Positions 1 through 12,203 of a stretch of 64,000 nt of DNA are shown in pieces (positions within the stretch are counted from its first letter, which is position 1; every line of letters begins with the position of its first letter). Position numbers and translations under genes: made by a program. This DNA comes from Lunularia cruciata (lineage: Eukaryota; Streptophyta; Marchantiopsida; Lunulariales; Lunulariaceae): contig OX419755.1 in assembly GCA_948567375.1 (NCBI GenBank), positions 71,800,944-71,864,943 on the forward strand. Reading direction: 5' to 3'. The notes below the pieces were generated by a model. The model was not told where the DNA came from. It ran no database searches and saw only the letters and a program-made list of their open reading frames with translations.

Positions 1-747
1 AAATTCTAGCACGATTATCTATTCCAGTATCAAAGCATAACCATTATTCTTACTTACCGACAAGGCTGGAAAGACCATTTGCAAACAAAGATAAGTTCAG
101 CGAGGAATTACAGGTGAAAATTGTAAGTAAATCCAATTTGCTTGGTGGCTTTGCATAAGCATGAACATTTCCTTCCATACCTTTATCAATTCCGAAAACA
201 CTACAAGGGGGGAAAAAGATCTTAAGCTCGCGATGGCTCTCATGCTGGCCAATAAATGTAAATCTTCAATATTTAAGAATCGGAAAGCTAAGGGGATATA
301 TGCAGACAGTACATTTTACATTTGAAACAATTGACTCCGCGTTCTCCACAGCAGCCTCGCTCACCAACAGTCCGGAAAAGGACCTAGCAACCGGAGACAT
401 AAGAGAAAGTGAATACTAACTCTGTATGCTGGTATCAACTACAAACGGAGACAGCGCAACAGTTTCTGGAAAAAAGGAACAAACAAGGATGACAATGGGA
501 TGGGCATTGAAACGTCTTATGGTAAACCAGCAGAAGAACGGAAGATAAGTACCTCCAAGGCCTCCAGCTTGTATCTTGTCCGATATCAGTGCGTGCTCCT
601 CCGCTCCCAGCAAGCAAAAAATTGTATATTACCTATAAAAAGCAACTTCGATGCCTTTCTGAAATCCTGCCGCACGTTGAGAGCGGCAAGAAATCTATAT
701 GTTTCTTATCTCAGGCAATTCCACAGCTCCTTTTCCCAGCTTCTCGA
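1..747. other. 3' flank of SEC15, no gene recognised
   Basis: This stretch lies downstream of the SEC15 stop codon, because that gene reads leftward. The short open frames in it overlap on both strands and have no recognisable composition or motif. Part of it is presumably the SEC15 3' UTR. I see no clear polyadenylation signal that fixes its end, and no RNA gene. Confidence 0.5.
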
Positions 748-3135
748 TCACAACTGATCTCTCAACCTTCTAACGAGGTTATCCAAAGACTTCTTTTTCC
801 CGGCCTGTTTGGCCCGCCCTAAGGAAAATCTTTCAGGCAGATCCCTATACTTTTCTGCTACGGAAACTACCTTCCTGAAATCTAGAGTGTTATAGTTTTT
901 CTCTCTGATTACAGGGTTGAGGAACAGCTCAGGATTGCTTGATAAGAAAAGATTGACGAGCTGCTTTGCCTCTATTAGACACGACCTTAAATTGGTGCAT
1001 CGAGGAAGCTTGTCCAAACCACTGGCTTGAAACCTTTCATCTGCAAAGGAGTCCAGAACCTTCAAATCGGCATCTATTCCCATGATGGCATTGATGTTGA
1101 ACTTCTTCACCTCATCTCCCACAAGAGTGGCCACAATACTGTCAGAGATATGTGTCAAAACGCCCCTAATCACCTTATCGAAGGCATCCAGGGGCAGAAT
1201 TTCTTGTGCTGTCTCTGCTAGAGTTTCCAGATAGATAGTTACGTCGTTGAGATACTCATTGCCACTAAGTGGAGGATCGTCAGGTGTCCAATTGATATTA
1301 CCTGTAAGCAGCATAAACTCGTCAACTTTGGACTTCACAAGCTTCAACATCTGCTCATGAGCTACTGCCTGCGACTGCCTCAACACAGCTCTAGCTGACA
1401 ATGTTCCATGTGGCCCTTCAACGAGCCTCGTGGGAATACCACAAAGCTTTGCTGCATGCTCTGAAAAGAAACTGCATGCACGTTCAAGAACTGTCATGTT
1501 AGCCGCAATCTGCATGGCGTGTGACACCCCCATGTTCGGATTCTTTATGAGCCTCAACAAGGCCTCGTTCAGAACCGTGGTGATGAGCTTGTCGATGTAT
1601 TTCTTCACAAGATCGTAGAAGTCCATGTGCCCTCCATAGGACAGAAAACTTACTGAAACCTCTATGAATGATTTAACCACTCTGCAGCACTCTGGTACTG
1701 TAGCTGAAAACGGTGCGACGTAAGGAAACGCCGGCATGACGTCTGTAGTCTGTAGATTGAACATAAGAACATTTATCTGGTACTCGTATTCCTTCCTCAT
1801 GACCATCTGCTCGTACTTATCATTTGCGAGGACATCATTCACTTGCTTTCGACAATCGTTCAAAAGAAGCTCATGGTATTTGTCACGCATGGTGTCGAGC
1901 ACGTCCAACAGAGGTCCCACTTGGAACCCGTACCTTCTCAAAGTGACCCCCAGTAGACTGACATAATCCTTTACCAGCAACAGATGATTGGCAGTTTGCA
2001 TGCGAGAAAACTGGTCTTCAATAACAATATTCATCCTGCTGATAGCCGTCTCCCACAGATTTTCAACTCGTGCGCTTGTAATGAGTCCACCTGCAGACCT
2101 AAGAACACGATCCTCAACAATGAAAAATCCAGCAATTTGTGCAAAATAGCTTTGATGCGTCTCGAGAAATGTCTGTGCGGAGGATGCTTGAAGATCAGAA
2201 TTCAACTGCAGCTCCCGATTGTTGTAATAATATTCCTTAAACTGTTCTTCAAGACCTAGGCAAGTATTTATGTGATACGCTCTGTACACCGGAGTCAAAT
2301 CAAACTTTAGAAGCGAGTCGTCTTCATCCTGATCCTCCATTTCAAGCATGTAAACACACTCCCTAGAGCCTGATCGACTCTGTTCCTCTGCTTGTCGCTG
2401 ACGAGCGCGGAGCTCCTCTTCCCTCTGCCGAGCGGAAGACGCTTGACCAATGGACAGCTGACCAATTTCTCGTGCTATACTTCGTATCTCCACTAACCAC
2501 TCGTTGAACTCTACACTCACTTTTCGCTCGATATGATTTCGACAAACAGGAATCTCCTTCTCGAGCAGAAGGCGAAAGGCCCTAGCCGGAATTTGCGCTA
2601 AATAATCTCTTTCTAATATGTCAAGACTCTTCAGAGCCGGATAATAGCTCTCCCTCTCAATGTCGTAATTTACTTTTAGGCACAAGTCGACGACAGTCGT
2701 ACAAGTTCTCAGAGAGTCGATGGCATGCGCGAGGTTCTTCTTGGTTGCGTGAGATTCGATCAGCGGATCCAGCTTTGCTAAGAACGAATTTCCGACATCC
2801 TGCAACCTGGAGTTCTCGTTGGCGAGCCCTCCCTTGAGTTCGTCCGCATCCACCAAAACGTGACGAAGCTCATCCACAGCCTGGATAAACTCCTCATAAT
2901 GAGCCTTGCAGAGATCCTCGATCTCGACTTCCTTTTTCTTCACAAAGTTTCGTAGCTGGTGAACCAACGAGTCAGGTTTCCCACTCTCAAATGCCGTTCT
3001 GATAAAAGGTCCTAAATCTTCTCCATTCCCAATCGCCGATGCCAACGCCGAGTCATCTATCCCAGACATACTTGTTTCCATCTTATCTCCATTCTCCAAG
3101 ACATTCGCCCTCTTCCCTCCTTTAACGTTCATCAT
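748..3135 (-). CDS. SEC15: exocyst complex component SEC15
   Basis: Subunit of the octameric exocyst, which tethers secretory vesicles to the plasma membrane before SNARE fusion. In yeast and animals SEC15 is the subunit that binds the vesicle Rab GTPase and SEC10. The 795-residue frame is uninterrupted, close to the usual length of about 790 for plant SEC15. Visible family features are the N-terminal NGEDLGPFIR segment (residues 37-46), a long helical region, the charged ARQREEELRARQRQAEEQ coiled stretch (235-252), the FDLTPVYRAYHI block (278-289), EYYYNNRELQL (301-311), and a helical C-terminal half matching the conserved SEC15 domain. Two ATGs stand in tandem at the start. A later Met at residue 23 is also possible, since the family conservation begins near residue 30. 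There is no intron, as is usual for plant SEC15 genes. The frame looks functional. Confidence 0.96.
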   Translation of the reverse strand: MMNVKGGKRANVLENGDKMETSMSGIDDSALASAIGNGEDLGPFIRTAFESGKPDSLVHQLRNFVKKKEVEIEDLCKAHYEEFIQAVDELRHVLVDADELKGGLANENSRLQDVGNSFLAKLDPLIESHATKKNLAHAIDSLRTCTTVVDLCLKVNYDIERESYYPALKSLDILERDYLAQIPARAFRLLLEKEIPVCRNHIERKVSVEFNEWLVEIRSIAREIGQLSIGQASSARQREEELRARQRQAEEQSRSGSRECVYMLEMEDQDEDDSLLKFDLTPVYRAYHINTCLGLEEQFKEYYYNNRELQLNSDLQASSAQTFLETHQSYFAQIAGFFIVEDRVLRSAGGLITSARVENLWETAISRMNIVIEDQFSRMQTANHLLLVKDYVSLLGVTLRRYGFQVGPLLDVLDTMRDKYHELLLNDCRKQVNDVLANDKYEQMVMRKEYEYQINVLMFNLQTTDVMPAFPYVAPFSATVPECCRVVKSFIEVSVSFLSYGGHMDFYDLVKKYIDKLITTVLNEALLRLIKNPNMGVSHAMQIAANMTVLERACSFFSEHAAKLCGIPTRLVEGPHGTLSARAVLRQSQAVAHEQMLKLVKSKVDEFMLLTGNINWTPDDPPLSGNEYLNDVTIYLETLAETAQEILPLDAFDKVIRGVLTHISDSIVATLVGDEVKKFNINAIMGIDADLKVLDSFADERFQASGLDKLPRCTNLRSCLIEAKQLVNLFLSSNPELFLNPVIREKNYNTLDFRKVVSVAEKYRDLPERFSLGRAKQAGKKKSLDNLVRRLRDQL

Positions 3136-3839
3136 GTTTCCTCACTTTCTCACCACCACCGTTCTTCCTCCTCCGTTCTCCTCCTCATTCCGTCCCTTCC
3201 ATCGCCTTTCTCTTTCCCTACCCTCTCCGACGAAGACTCGCTCAAACACACTGCACCACTACCTCCTCCTCCCCCTTGATTCACATCACATTCGATCACA
3301 CACACTCCAACTCCGCGCCTTCCTTCTCCGATCCCTTCATCTTGCTCTCAATAGAAATCAAGATATCGCTCCACCCTACGCTGTCTACAACAGCGACAAC
3401 ATTGATCGGATCGATGGCGCGCAGCCAAGCGCTCCGGCTGTCTTCGCTATCTCACTCCGTCCCTCAATCAATCACTCCACCCACTCTTTTCTCCGTGTAT
3501 TGTGCTGCTGCTCCCCATGCCATCCTTCTTCCCTTCGTACCACCAGACGCGAGGGACAGAAGAGTACATGGAAGAAAGAGGTTCAGATAGATCCCCAGCT
3601 AATTTCCTCGGTAAAAGAGCCGAGGCCGAGCTTTACCCGACCGCCCTACCGGAGGCTGTTTCTTTGCGTTCTTTATGAAGAAAGAAGGGTGAACTTGAAG
3701 TTACGGGGAAATTTAACACTTTCCAGTGTCAAGCTGGAATTGTTGATGATTGTTATTTATCTGTGTTACCCCTGTGTTACCTATATCTGTGTTGCCCCTG
3801 TGTTACCTAAATCTTCTTAATATCGACACAGATAGTGTA
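3136..3839 (-). promoter_or_regulatory. SEC15 5' leader and promoter region
   Basis: Directly upstream of the SEC15 ATG the minus strand is purine-rich (the plus strand is dominated by CT), typical of a plant 5' UTR. Base composition is far less AT-rich than the DNA beyond about 3,840. The long plus-strand frame here (3134-3820) is Pro/Ser/Leu/Arg-rich and looks like a by-product of this pyrimidine bias. I cannot place the transcription start or a TATA box with confidence. Confidence 0.45.
3761..3812. repeat. 26-bp tandem repeat, two copies
   Basis: Two adjacent 26-bp units (3761-3786 and 3787-3812), each containing two CTGTGTTRCC-like steps. They differ at only two positions. The pair sits at the outer edge of the SEC15 upstream region, where the sequence turns AT-rich. 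Confidence 0.8.
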
Positions 3840-5553
3840 ACAAGCATGAAAATGGGAAGGCCATCAAGCCATACAAGAATATAAATTTAAAAAGAAACGT
3901 GTGTTTCCTTAATGGTTTATGACGCTTTTCTAATTTAGTAAATTTATTATTTTATTTGTAGAATTTTTTTATAATAATCATAATATACCATCTAAATATA
4001 TCATAATATACTTAATAAATCAATATAAGTATAATTGGATAACATAATATATAAATTTGAGTTGATTTAAATTTAAATATTGGATAAATTTTCTTTTAGA
4101 ATTAAATTTATAATCATATAACATTTTATCTAAATTGTCAAAAATAAAGTGAAATTGGTAAAAAGTATTTGTATCATATAAAAATTTAGTAATTAATAAT
4201 ATGAAACATGAATTTTCATAAACAAATTTTAGTGATTTAATACATAAAATAATAATTTAATTTTAATAATATAATTATTTGCGTTTTTTTTATTCAAAAA
4301 TTTACAAAATAATATATCATATCATTAATTAATTTTATATAAGATATAAAACGTAAATGGTATATTTATTTCTAAAGATAAATTCATTTATTTATTATAT
4401 ATATATAATTTTATAAATAATTATCATACAATTGATTGGTTTATTTAATTATTTTATTATATCCTGAATAGGATATAACTTTCATAGGAATTTATATATT
4501 TATATTTTACCACTAATCTATTATTTAAACTAAAATAATTATATAATCTTTTATTATATTTTCATATATTTTTAATTTGTTATATAGTTGAGTTAGTTAT
4601 AATACATTATACGATGTGAAATAACATTTTACAATCTAAAAACAAAACTAATATAATAAAATTTTCTTTGCTTCTTAATAAAAATTATATGTTTAAATAT
4701 ATGTTCTGGAACATAATTAATTTTATATTAAAATTTTATAATTTCAGAAAAATGTATTTAATTAAAAAATTACCTCACTTTTTTTTGAGAAAATAATTTA
4801 TTTTTGGAGTACAGTTAATTCATATTACAAACTTTCCATTTTCAAGAATAAAGTAGATTTTATTTCAAATTTAAAATTTATTTACCTTGATAAGATAGTG
4901 AGTACTCTATTTTGCAAGAAGAAAATCATATTATTTTATGTATTTTTTATAAACATAAGACTCTTTGTTTTTTTACAATAATCTTAGATATGATCATTTT
5001 TATTCATTTCCATAAAAATTCTGTTAATGTACTTCTATATGTGTTTTAGCTTGCATGGTTGATTCATAAAGAAAAAAGTCTACTCGTAAGTTCTAGAAGA
5101 ATATCAAAATTCATATGTTCGTTCGTCCCTTGCGTTAAGAGTTAATTAATCTAACATAAACATGTTGTCTAATTGAGTGTCGCTTAAATACATTGTAAAT
5201 CATTTCTAGCTATAAAATAAGTATACAATTAAAATTTGAAAATAAATCATGTAATATTTTACTAATCACTGAAAACGTACAAGGTATAATTACTTTAACA
5301 TACATTATTATCGTGATGCACATGATGATATTTAATATTATATTTGCAAATTTTATATCATATTACACCCTCAAAAGTGAAGAAAGTGAATGAATGAGCT
5401 AGAACTTTTATTATTGAATTTATCAATTTCTATATAAAAATATTCACCACTTTAATGTAAGAAATGAATCTTAATGTTAAGAAATTTAAACAATCAGCTG
5501 AATTCTTTTGTTTATTTGCTCCTATTTATTCTCTGTTCATTTAAAATTTAAGT
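3840..5553. other. very AT-rich intergenic DNA
   Basis: Dominated by A/T runs with short poly-A and poly-T tracts. No open frame of note, no recognisable repeat family, no RNA gene. Stops occur densely in all six frames. Confidence 0.7.
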
Positions 5554-6190
5554 ATGGTAAATCAAGATAATATTTTTATGTGGATCTTATTATATATTTT
5601 ACATACTCTGCTTGATGAGTATTTGTTTCATATTTCATACACAACTTCTTCATTCAAAAATCTATACACAAATGAAATAAATGACTTAAAATTCAAAATT
5701 CATTCTTACAAAGGGAATAATGGGAGCAGAAGCCGTTTGCTAAATGGGGCATTTGAAGATGTATAATGGGTCTTAGATTTAAAGCCGACCGATGTTTAGT
5801 GACATCCATAAAATATCGTATGGATATCCATAGAGAATTAGAGAAAAAATTGATAAACCAGGTAATCCATTCCCTCAAATTCGAGGGTTTACAAAAATAT
5901 TGGGTAAATTCAAGTTCTGAATCTTTCAAATTTACATTACAGGATTTTTATGGGAAATCCCGGAACCCCGACAAGAAACACAGATCATATCTTAGATTAC
6001 CCGAGCGTGGCCATAAAATTCTTATATATTATCCATAAAAGAAATTTCAAATATTTGCGGAACCATAAGCTAAATCTGAAACCCCTAGTGAGTCCTAGAT
6101 CTACCCAGTTAACAATTGAAAGAAAAAAAGGAATAGTAGGCGACCGCGTAGGAAAACCGAAGGATGGGAACAATTGAAAGATGAGCAAAT
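5554..6190. other. unassigned segment with short basic open frames
   Basis: Several overlapping open frames of 60-90 codons on both strands. The plus frame at 5766-6038 is lysine- and arginine-rich, and base composition is less extreme than on either side. I do not recognise any of the translations. An old organelle-derived insertion or a decayed mobile element are possibilities. Nothing seen decides between them. Confidence 0.3.
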
Positions 6191-8094
6191 ATTTTACTTA
6201 TGAATGACGATATGATAAAAGAAATATTTTAAAAATTATGAAAGCAAATCAGAGAAAGTATATACTATTCGGGGCATTTCTGGTCTAGAAGCTAAATTGC
6301 AAACTTAGCTGTCTAATCTTGATTAGTACCAAAAGAATTATCGCTGCAAGCTCAAAGTAAGGATAAAGAGTATATATATATCTCCATTTGTAGACAATAG
6401 ATTACGAGTTTGGTTAGAAGTAAAATTTGAAGTGATTATTGACTTTTTTTAAATTGGTTAAATCATAAATACAATAAAATCCAAAGAAGATGAGCATCAC
6501 TAGTTAAATACAAGTAAGGTTAACTAATCTCATTAAAAAATTGTGGTTTTCCATGTCATTTTGGTTTTGTTTATGTATAGAAAGATATAATATGGAGTAT
6601 CTTGTGTTACTATTATTATGTTTTTGCTAGCTATGGTTTCACTGACCATAGGGATGCTCATAGTAGTCCAAGGTATATTATGTTTGTTGTGTCATAGACT
6701 TTTTATGTCTCAATGGGAAAAACACATGGGGAAAGATGCGTAAGGAATGATTGGACCACTTGGGATATCCATCTAAGATGTTTTACCACATAGATATTGT
6801 GGACATTTGAGATTACACATGCTATATTGATCCTCTTGGGCTTTTTGAAACAAGTTTCCCATATCTATGTCTATTCCATGGATTTAGTCTTGCACTCCAT
6901 GATAAGGCTAGATAAACTTGTTGCTTACCATTTGATCAATTGACCCATTATCAAGCGGATTAATGAGCATTGTTTTTCTTTCTGAAATTATGTTTGTGTT
7001 ATGCTAGAGATGAGCTTGGTTTTATCTCTTATTTCCACAATGGTAACTTTGTTATACTAGAGAAGAGCATGTAAAATAAAGAGAGTAGATTGCTTGATTT
7101 TGCATATTCTCAATTAGGAGGATTAGGCTACCTTACGAGAGGAGTTAGTTAAGTTTCACATTTTAGGAGAGAATTCAAATATAAGATAGTACATATTCCA
7201 CTTGGTTATGATAATATAGGATCTTGGGTCAATTTAGAAAGTACAATAGAGTAGTATAAGCACTGCTCCCTTTGTCCATGGCTAATACTACTAATGAGAC
7301 TATTTCCTCTCTATATTTATTACATCCTTTGCTAGGAGAGGAGGTTATATTACAGGGCTTGGAGTATCAGTTGAAGGTTTTAGTAGATAAACTTTGTGAC
7401 CATGCATCATGCACAATTCCACATCTCTTGTCAAGAAGCTTGTCAAGGATGGTTTATGAGCATCTTCCAGATTGCTTTTAATAGATTATGCCTCTAATAG
7501 TTTTTTAGAGTTGTTTTGGGTGGTTCCAAGAGTATCAAGGGAGGAGATTCTTACATCAATAAGTCAAGTGTTAGGTACTAGTTGATTCCTTGAAATGGAG
7601 AAAGACATAAAAGACATTAGACAAGTTGTTGTTAAGGAGGTCTTACTAAGCCTTATTACCATACCATTACCCTTTAACAATGTTCTTACTTCTAATTACA
7701 CCTTAGTTCATATTAATTTGGAATTGCTACATCATAAGGTTTAGAGCTTGTATCTCTTGACATTAGAGCATTCTTAGGTGTGTGTTGTTGGTAGATTTTG
7801 AGAACACGCTTAATAGCTTCTTACAAGAATTCATCTTTAAAGAGCTTAGGGAGGTTTGCAAATTGTTGGCAAATATTATTCCTTTGTGTAGTACTTCTAT
7901 GATTTTTCTTCTCTATTTTTTACCAACATGGCTTCTCACAAAAGAAGTCATCATCTTCAATCAACTATCAATACAAAACAAGAGATCTTGTTTGTGGACT
8001 TTTTATTTTCCATGGATCATTTTCTACATCTTTTCTTTTTACTCCTTTAGTGATCTTAGGTTGGCCTTTCCTTCTATTGGAAAATGATATGACT
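6191..8094. other. intergenic DNA left of element A1
   Basis: No gene recognised. Short open frames at 7272-7481 and 7782-8087 show no known motif. The second is hydrophobic and Phe-rich, as expected of AT-rich noncoding sequence. It may include decayed repeats, but I could not pair any part with the LTR families defined here. Confidence 0.5.
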
Positions 8095-8499
8095 TGTAAA
8101 ATAGATTAAGTAGGCTTTAAAGACCAAGGAGAATGGAAGACTCAAGTGAGAACATCACGTTTAAACTCTCAAGTGAGTGAAACTTCAAATGCATAGCTTG
8201 AGCTTGGGTATTTATAGGTAAATTGGGTACAAGATACATAAGGACTTCTAAGGAAAGTTCCTTTTAGGAGTTGACTTACTTGGAGGTGCAAGCTAAGCTA
8301 GTTGTTTACTTGGCATACAAGTTACGCTACCCCAGGAATGTTCCTAGAAGCTCCTCACTATGAAGCTTCTTGAATGCTTCTAGAATATTCTACACACAAG
8401 CCTTCTTGATGCTTTTAGCACATTCTTAGGCTAGTTCTACTTCCTTTTGCAATATTTAGCTTATACTACTAACTCATATGCTAACTCCATATTATTATA
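8095..8499 (-). repeat. A1 3' LTR (family A)
   Basis: Matches the other family-A LTRs across its length: the shared GACCAAGGAGA block, the TATA segment at 8209-8216, GAAGCTTC-rich middle, and the ACTCCATATTATTA end. About 20 extra bases sit just inside the left terminus compared with other copies. The adjacent internal sequence carries a purine-rich tract on the minus strand, as expected of the polypurine tract next to a 3' LTR. Confidence 0.85.
8209..8390 (-). promoter_or_regulatory. TATA box and heat-shock-element array in A1 3' LTR
   Basis: On the minus strand a TATAAATA box lies at 8216-8209. Upstream of it, at 8362-8390, are six alternating GAA/TTC units. GAA 8362, TTC 8367 and GAA 8372 are in perfect 5-bp phase. 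After a one-base slip come TTC 8378, GAA 8383 and TTC 8388, again in phase. This is the consensus bound by heat-shock factor trimers. Function is inferred from the sequence alone. Confidence 0.6.
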
Positions 8500-8509
8500 T
8501 ATTCCCTCG

Positions 8510-9740
8510 CTACTAGTTGTTGATCTCCTTGTCACCATGGAAATTTTGAATTCCTATAGGGTTGTCTTTGCATTGTGGAGATGAGAAAGAGGTCCCATGT
8601 AGCATTGTGAAGGGGATACCCTTTCCAAAGGACCTTATTGTCAATGTGTTATTTGTGGCTATGTTGGATATCACGACATGCAAGGATATGATCAACTTCA
8701 TATTTCTCATAATTATTGATAGGATGGTATGAGGAGGAGATTAGACACAAGTGGAAAATTAATATGGGTTAGAAACAAAAGGTTTTAACTTTGAGACATG
8801 GAAGACAAGATGGATCTACATATGACTAGGGAAAGCAAGTCAATAGGCATTTGGAGAAATGAAATGAGTAATCTCAAATAGAATTATGCAATTGGGAGCA
8901 AGTTTTTGGACTTGGGTATCAAGTGGGAAAGGAAGGTTACTCAAAGAAAGCATGACCTTATCACTAAATTGAAAGATGAGATCACAACAATTTTTACTAG
9001 CATATTGTTTTTGCCAATTTTGAGCAATGAGAATATGAGACTTGGCTTGGTGTAGGGATTTAGATAACATGGACAAGAAGGTTGAAGCATGTGGGATATA
9101 AGATAGTAGAGTATCAAGACAAGAATCTAGAACAAGTAGATCTTGCCCATAAATAAGGAAGAAGGGAGAAAAGCTGGTACTTGCTTGCTTGGAATTATTG
9201 TAGGTAAACTCAACAATTGGAAGACAAGTATCCCAATCAATGGGGTGAACTTTGACAAAGGCATGTAACATCTACTCCAAAGTGTGGTTTGCTTGTCATA
9301 TTTTTCCATCACTTTTGGGATGATAAGCTATAGATAATGCAAGCTTGGTACCAAGGAGTTTAAAAAGCACTTGCCAAAATTTACCAATAAAGCAAGGATC
9401 TCAAGCAAAGATGAGAACACTTGGTATCCCTTGGTGCTTGAAGATGGTGACAAAGTAGATTTGGGCCAATGTTAGAGCATCAAATGCATCTATGGTAAAT
9501 GCCAAATGAATTTGCTTGTTGAGCTTATTAGCAAACACTACGATGGTCGTATGGCCCTGGTCTGTCTTTTGCAAGTATGTGATGAGGTCTAAGCTTACAT
9601 ATTCCCAATGGGTAGATAGAATTGGTAGTGGTTGAAGTAGGCCACTTAGCTTCTGGCTTTGTTGCATTGGTAGCTCTTACAAGAGCGTACAAACTCTCAA
9701 TCCTCTCATTCCATGTTGGGCAACCACCACTAACATCCAT
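8510..9740 (-). pseudogene. A1 integrase and C-terminal chromodomain remnant
   Basis: Minus-strand frames give, in order, the integrase core (9401-9740, with the LDLIT segment of the first catalytic Asp), the integrase C-terminal part (8840-9271, with EFTYNNSK and the KLAPNC block), and a chromodomain (8515-8725, YEVDHIL, then KVLWKGYPLHNATW). Frames shift several times and at least one stop cuts the chromodomain. The protein would have joined new cDNA into the host genome, with the chromodomain steering target choice. Confidence 0.8.
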
Positions 9741-9989
9741 GTGACAAACAATTGGTAAATCATGGGGCTCTTGAAGACATACAACTTATAGATCACCCTT
9801 GATTGGAACATAAATCAAGTTCTCATAGAATAAAGGGCTTTCCTTGAAGGAGATAGTCTTGTATTTGTTATTGTGTGCTACAAGATGATCTTGTACAAAC
9901 TAAAAGAATGGGTCTTGTTGTAAAGCAATTCTAAACTTGATTTGGATTTTTGAGTCAATTGACATTGTTGTAATTGCTATTGTTATGAG

Positions 9990-11250
9990 ATTTTGGAAGA
10001 GTGTTTAAATCAGATCATCATGATAGGGCATCAAGGATAACATGGAACTTGTCCAAGTTTTTACTCAAGCTTGATGTCAACCAACTATAGTTGTTTCTAC
10101 CATCAATGTTGTTTCTCTCATGAATGATGTTGACTCTTCATGTGCTCCAATGTAAGGTTTGCAACAAAGGTTTGTGATTGGTTTGCATGATCATTTATTT
10201 TTCCAAGAGATAATGTTTCTATAATTTTCTTGCATATACCCTTTCTATTTTTCCTTGACCTAGTGTAGAGTAATCCCTTTCTATGGTGTTTAGTTGGCAA
10301 GACAAAAGGAAATGGGATGTACCTATCTAGAAATTCCTATTGCAAAATAGCTCCAATGGAAAAGTTTAAAGCATCAAAATCAACTACACAAGGTAGTTGA
10401 GGAAAATATGGTTGGAAGATAGGTCATAAAGATACCATATGATTTAGTTTCTTGAATGATTCTTTGCGCCTAGTGGTCCAATGAAAGCTTATTGTCTTCT
10501 CCAAGAGATTGGTCAATGGTGCAGCCACATGAACATGATATTGGATGAATAGTTGGTAAAAACTCATCAATCCATAAATGACCAGACTTTTGGAGCATCC
10601 TTAGGAGTAGGCCAATCAATAATGGCCTTGATTCTCTCCTCTTCTATCTTATTCCCCTTTGATGAGACCATATGATCCAAGAAGATAATTTCTTTTTGCC
10701 AAAGAGTACACTTGGACTTCTTGCAATAAAACTTCTATTGCCATAGCCATCTTTGGACTTCTTGTATATGATTCTTGTGTTCTACGTCCATCTTACTATA
10801 TATTAGAATATCATCTAAGAACAATGCCATGTATAGATAAATAGCCCATCCAATACTTGAGGCATTTGATCCATGAAAATGGTGGAGTATTAGTGAGCCC
10901 AAAAGGTAAAACTCTCCATTCAAAATGCCCATACCTTGTGAAAAAAATAGTCTTTTGCACATCTTTCCTATCAATGGGAATCTTCAAATAGTCACTTTGA
11001 AGATCCAACTTGGAGAAGTATCAAGCTCCACTCAATTGATCCAACAAGTCATCAATTCAAGGCAAGGGATATACATTCTTCATGGTTTGTTGATTAAGGC
11101 CACGATAGTCATATAGAATCAAAGTCATCCATCCTTCTTTGGTACAAAGAGTATTGGTGCTTCCAAGGAGATATATTATAGTGAATGAAATCCTTCTCCA
11201 ACAACTTGGTTAGTGTTACTCAAAGCTCTTCTAACATTTGGTGGGAGACT
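9990..11250 (-). pseudogene. A1 reverse transcriptase / RNase H remnant
   Basis: Minus-strand fragments match family-[39 protein letters not shown] and, in another frame, [12 protein letters not shown] with the FLDD form of the catalytic motif. RNase H-like sequence follows toward 10,100 (TLEHMKSQHH). Frames are broken between these blocks. Confidence 0.8.
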
Positions 11251-11359
11251 GTAGAATGATCTACTCATAGGAGTACTCACTTAGCAATAGCTTGATCTTG
11301 AAAAGAATACCTCAATAAGAAGGTAATACTTTTGAAAAATCATTTGGAAACATATCTTG

Positions 11360-12203
11360 CACTATTTGATCAACCACTTCTTGTTCAAGCTACTTACCCT
11401 CATCAATTTCTCCTTGTACAATTGGCTTGATACACACAACAAAAATGGGGTATCTTTTTTGAAAGCTTGCTTTATAACTACTATATTGATAAACTTCTCA
11501 TCTTGGGATTGACTATTCTTAGGTATCTTACTCACAAGTGCCAAAAAACCTAATTGAAAACTTTTTTCTTTGTGTAGTACCTGAATTTATTGTTGGATCC
11601 AATCAAATTGAACCTTATGGCATTCAATCCAAGGCATATCTAGAATGACATCATAGTGTAGGGGAACTACTATAAACCTCATACATTTTTAATACTCTTT
11701 CCCAATCTTGAATGTTACAAGATATGAGGTATGGAATATGTAACCCTTTCTACCATCCACAATCATCAATCTTCTACTAAAAGTTGGTTTGATACATAAT
11801 TCTTTTGCTAATTGTATAGACATGCAATTCTCAAAACTCTCACAATCAACCAAAATCCTACATCAACCAATTGGATATCATTCATACCTTGCAAGTGTAT
11901 ACAAGTGTGGTGTGTTTGTAGGTTTTTTGGAGGTCTAGATCAAGATCAAGCTGTGACATACAACCAATCAAAATGCTCAACCAATTGCATGGCTTCTCCA
12001 AGTGTTTGGTCTCCCACAAAGACACTTCTATTTTGGTGCATAATTTTAAGCCCCTCACAATCAATCCAAAGAGTTACCATCCAATATCTCAAGAATTTTC
12101 ATTATGGTGTTTTAGAATTGAGTTATGTAGCTCCATAGATAACCAATCTACTTCAACTTTTCCGATCTATCTCATGCGCCTTTGCAACATTTATCACCTA
12201 GAA
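11360..12203 (-). pseudogene. A1 linker, protease and 3' part of gag
   Basis: Minus-strand sequence parallel to A3: a linker frame (11362-11544) with a single copy of the unit that is tandemly repeated in A3, then protease-like sequence around 11,600-11,830, and gag up to the A2 insertion point at 12,203. No long frame survives. Assignment rests on alignment by eye with A3. Confidence 0.7.

Noticed and set aside
3134-3820. 228-codon plus-strand open frame opposite the SEC15 leader
   Set aside because: Composition is Pro/Ser/Leu/Arg-rich, produced by the pyrimidine-rich strand. It has no domain, starts at the SEC15 start codons on the opposite strand, and crosses the 26-bp repeat.
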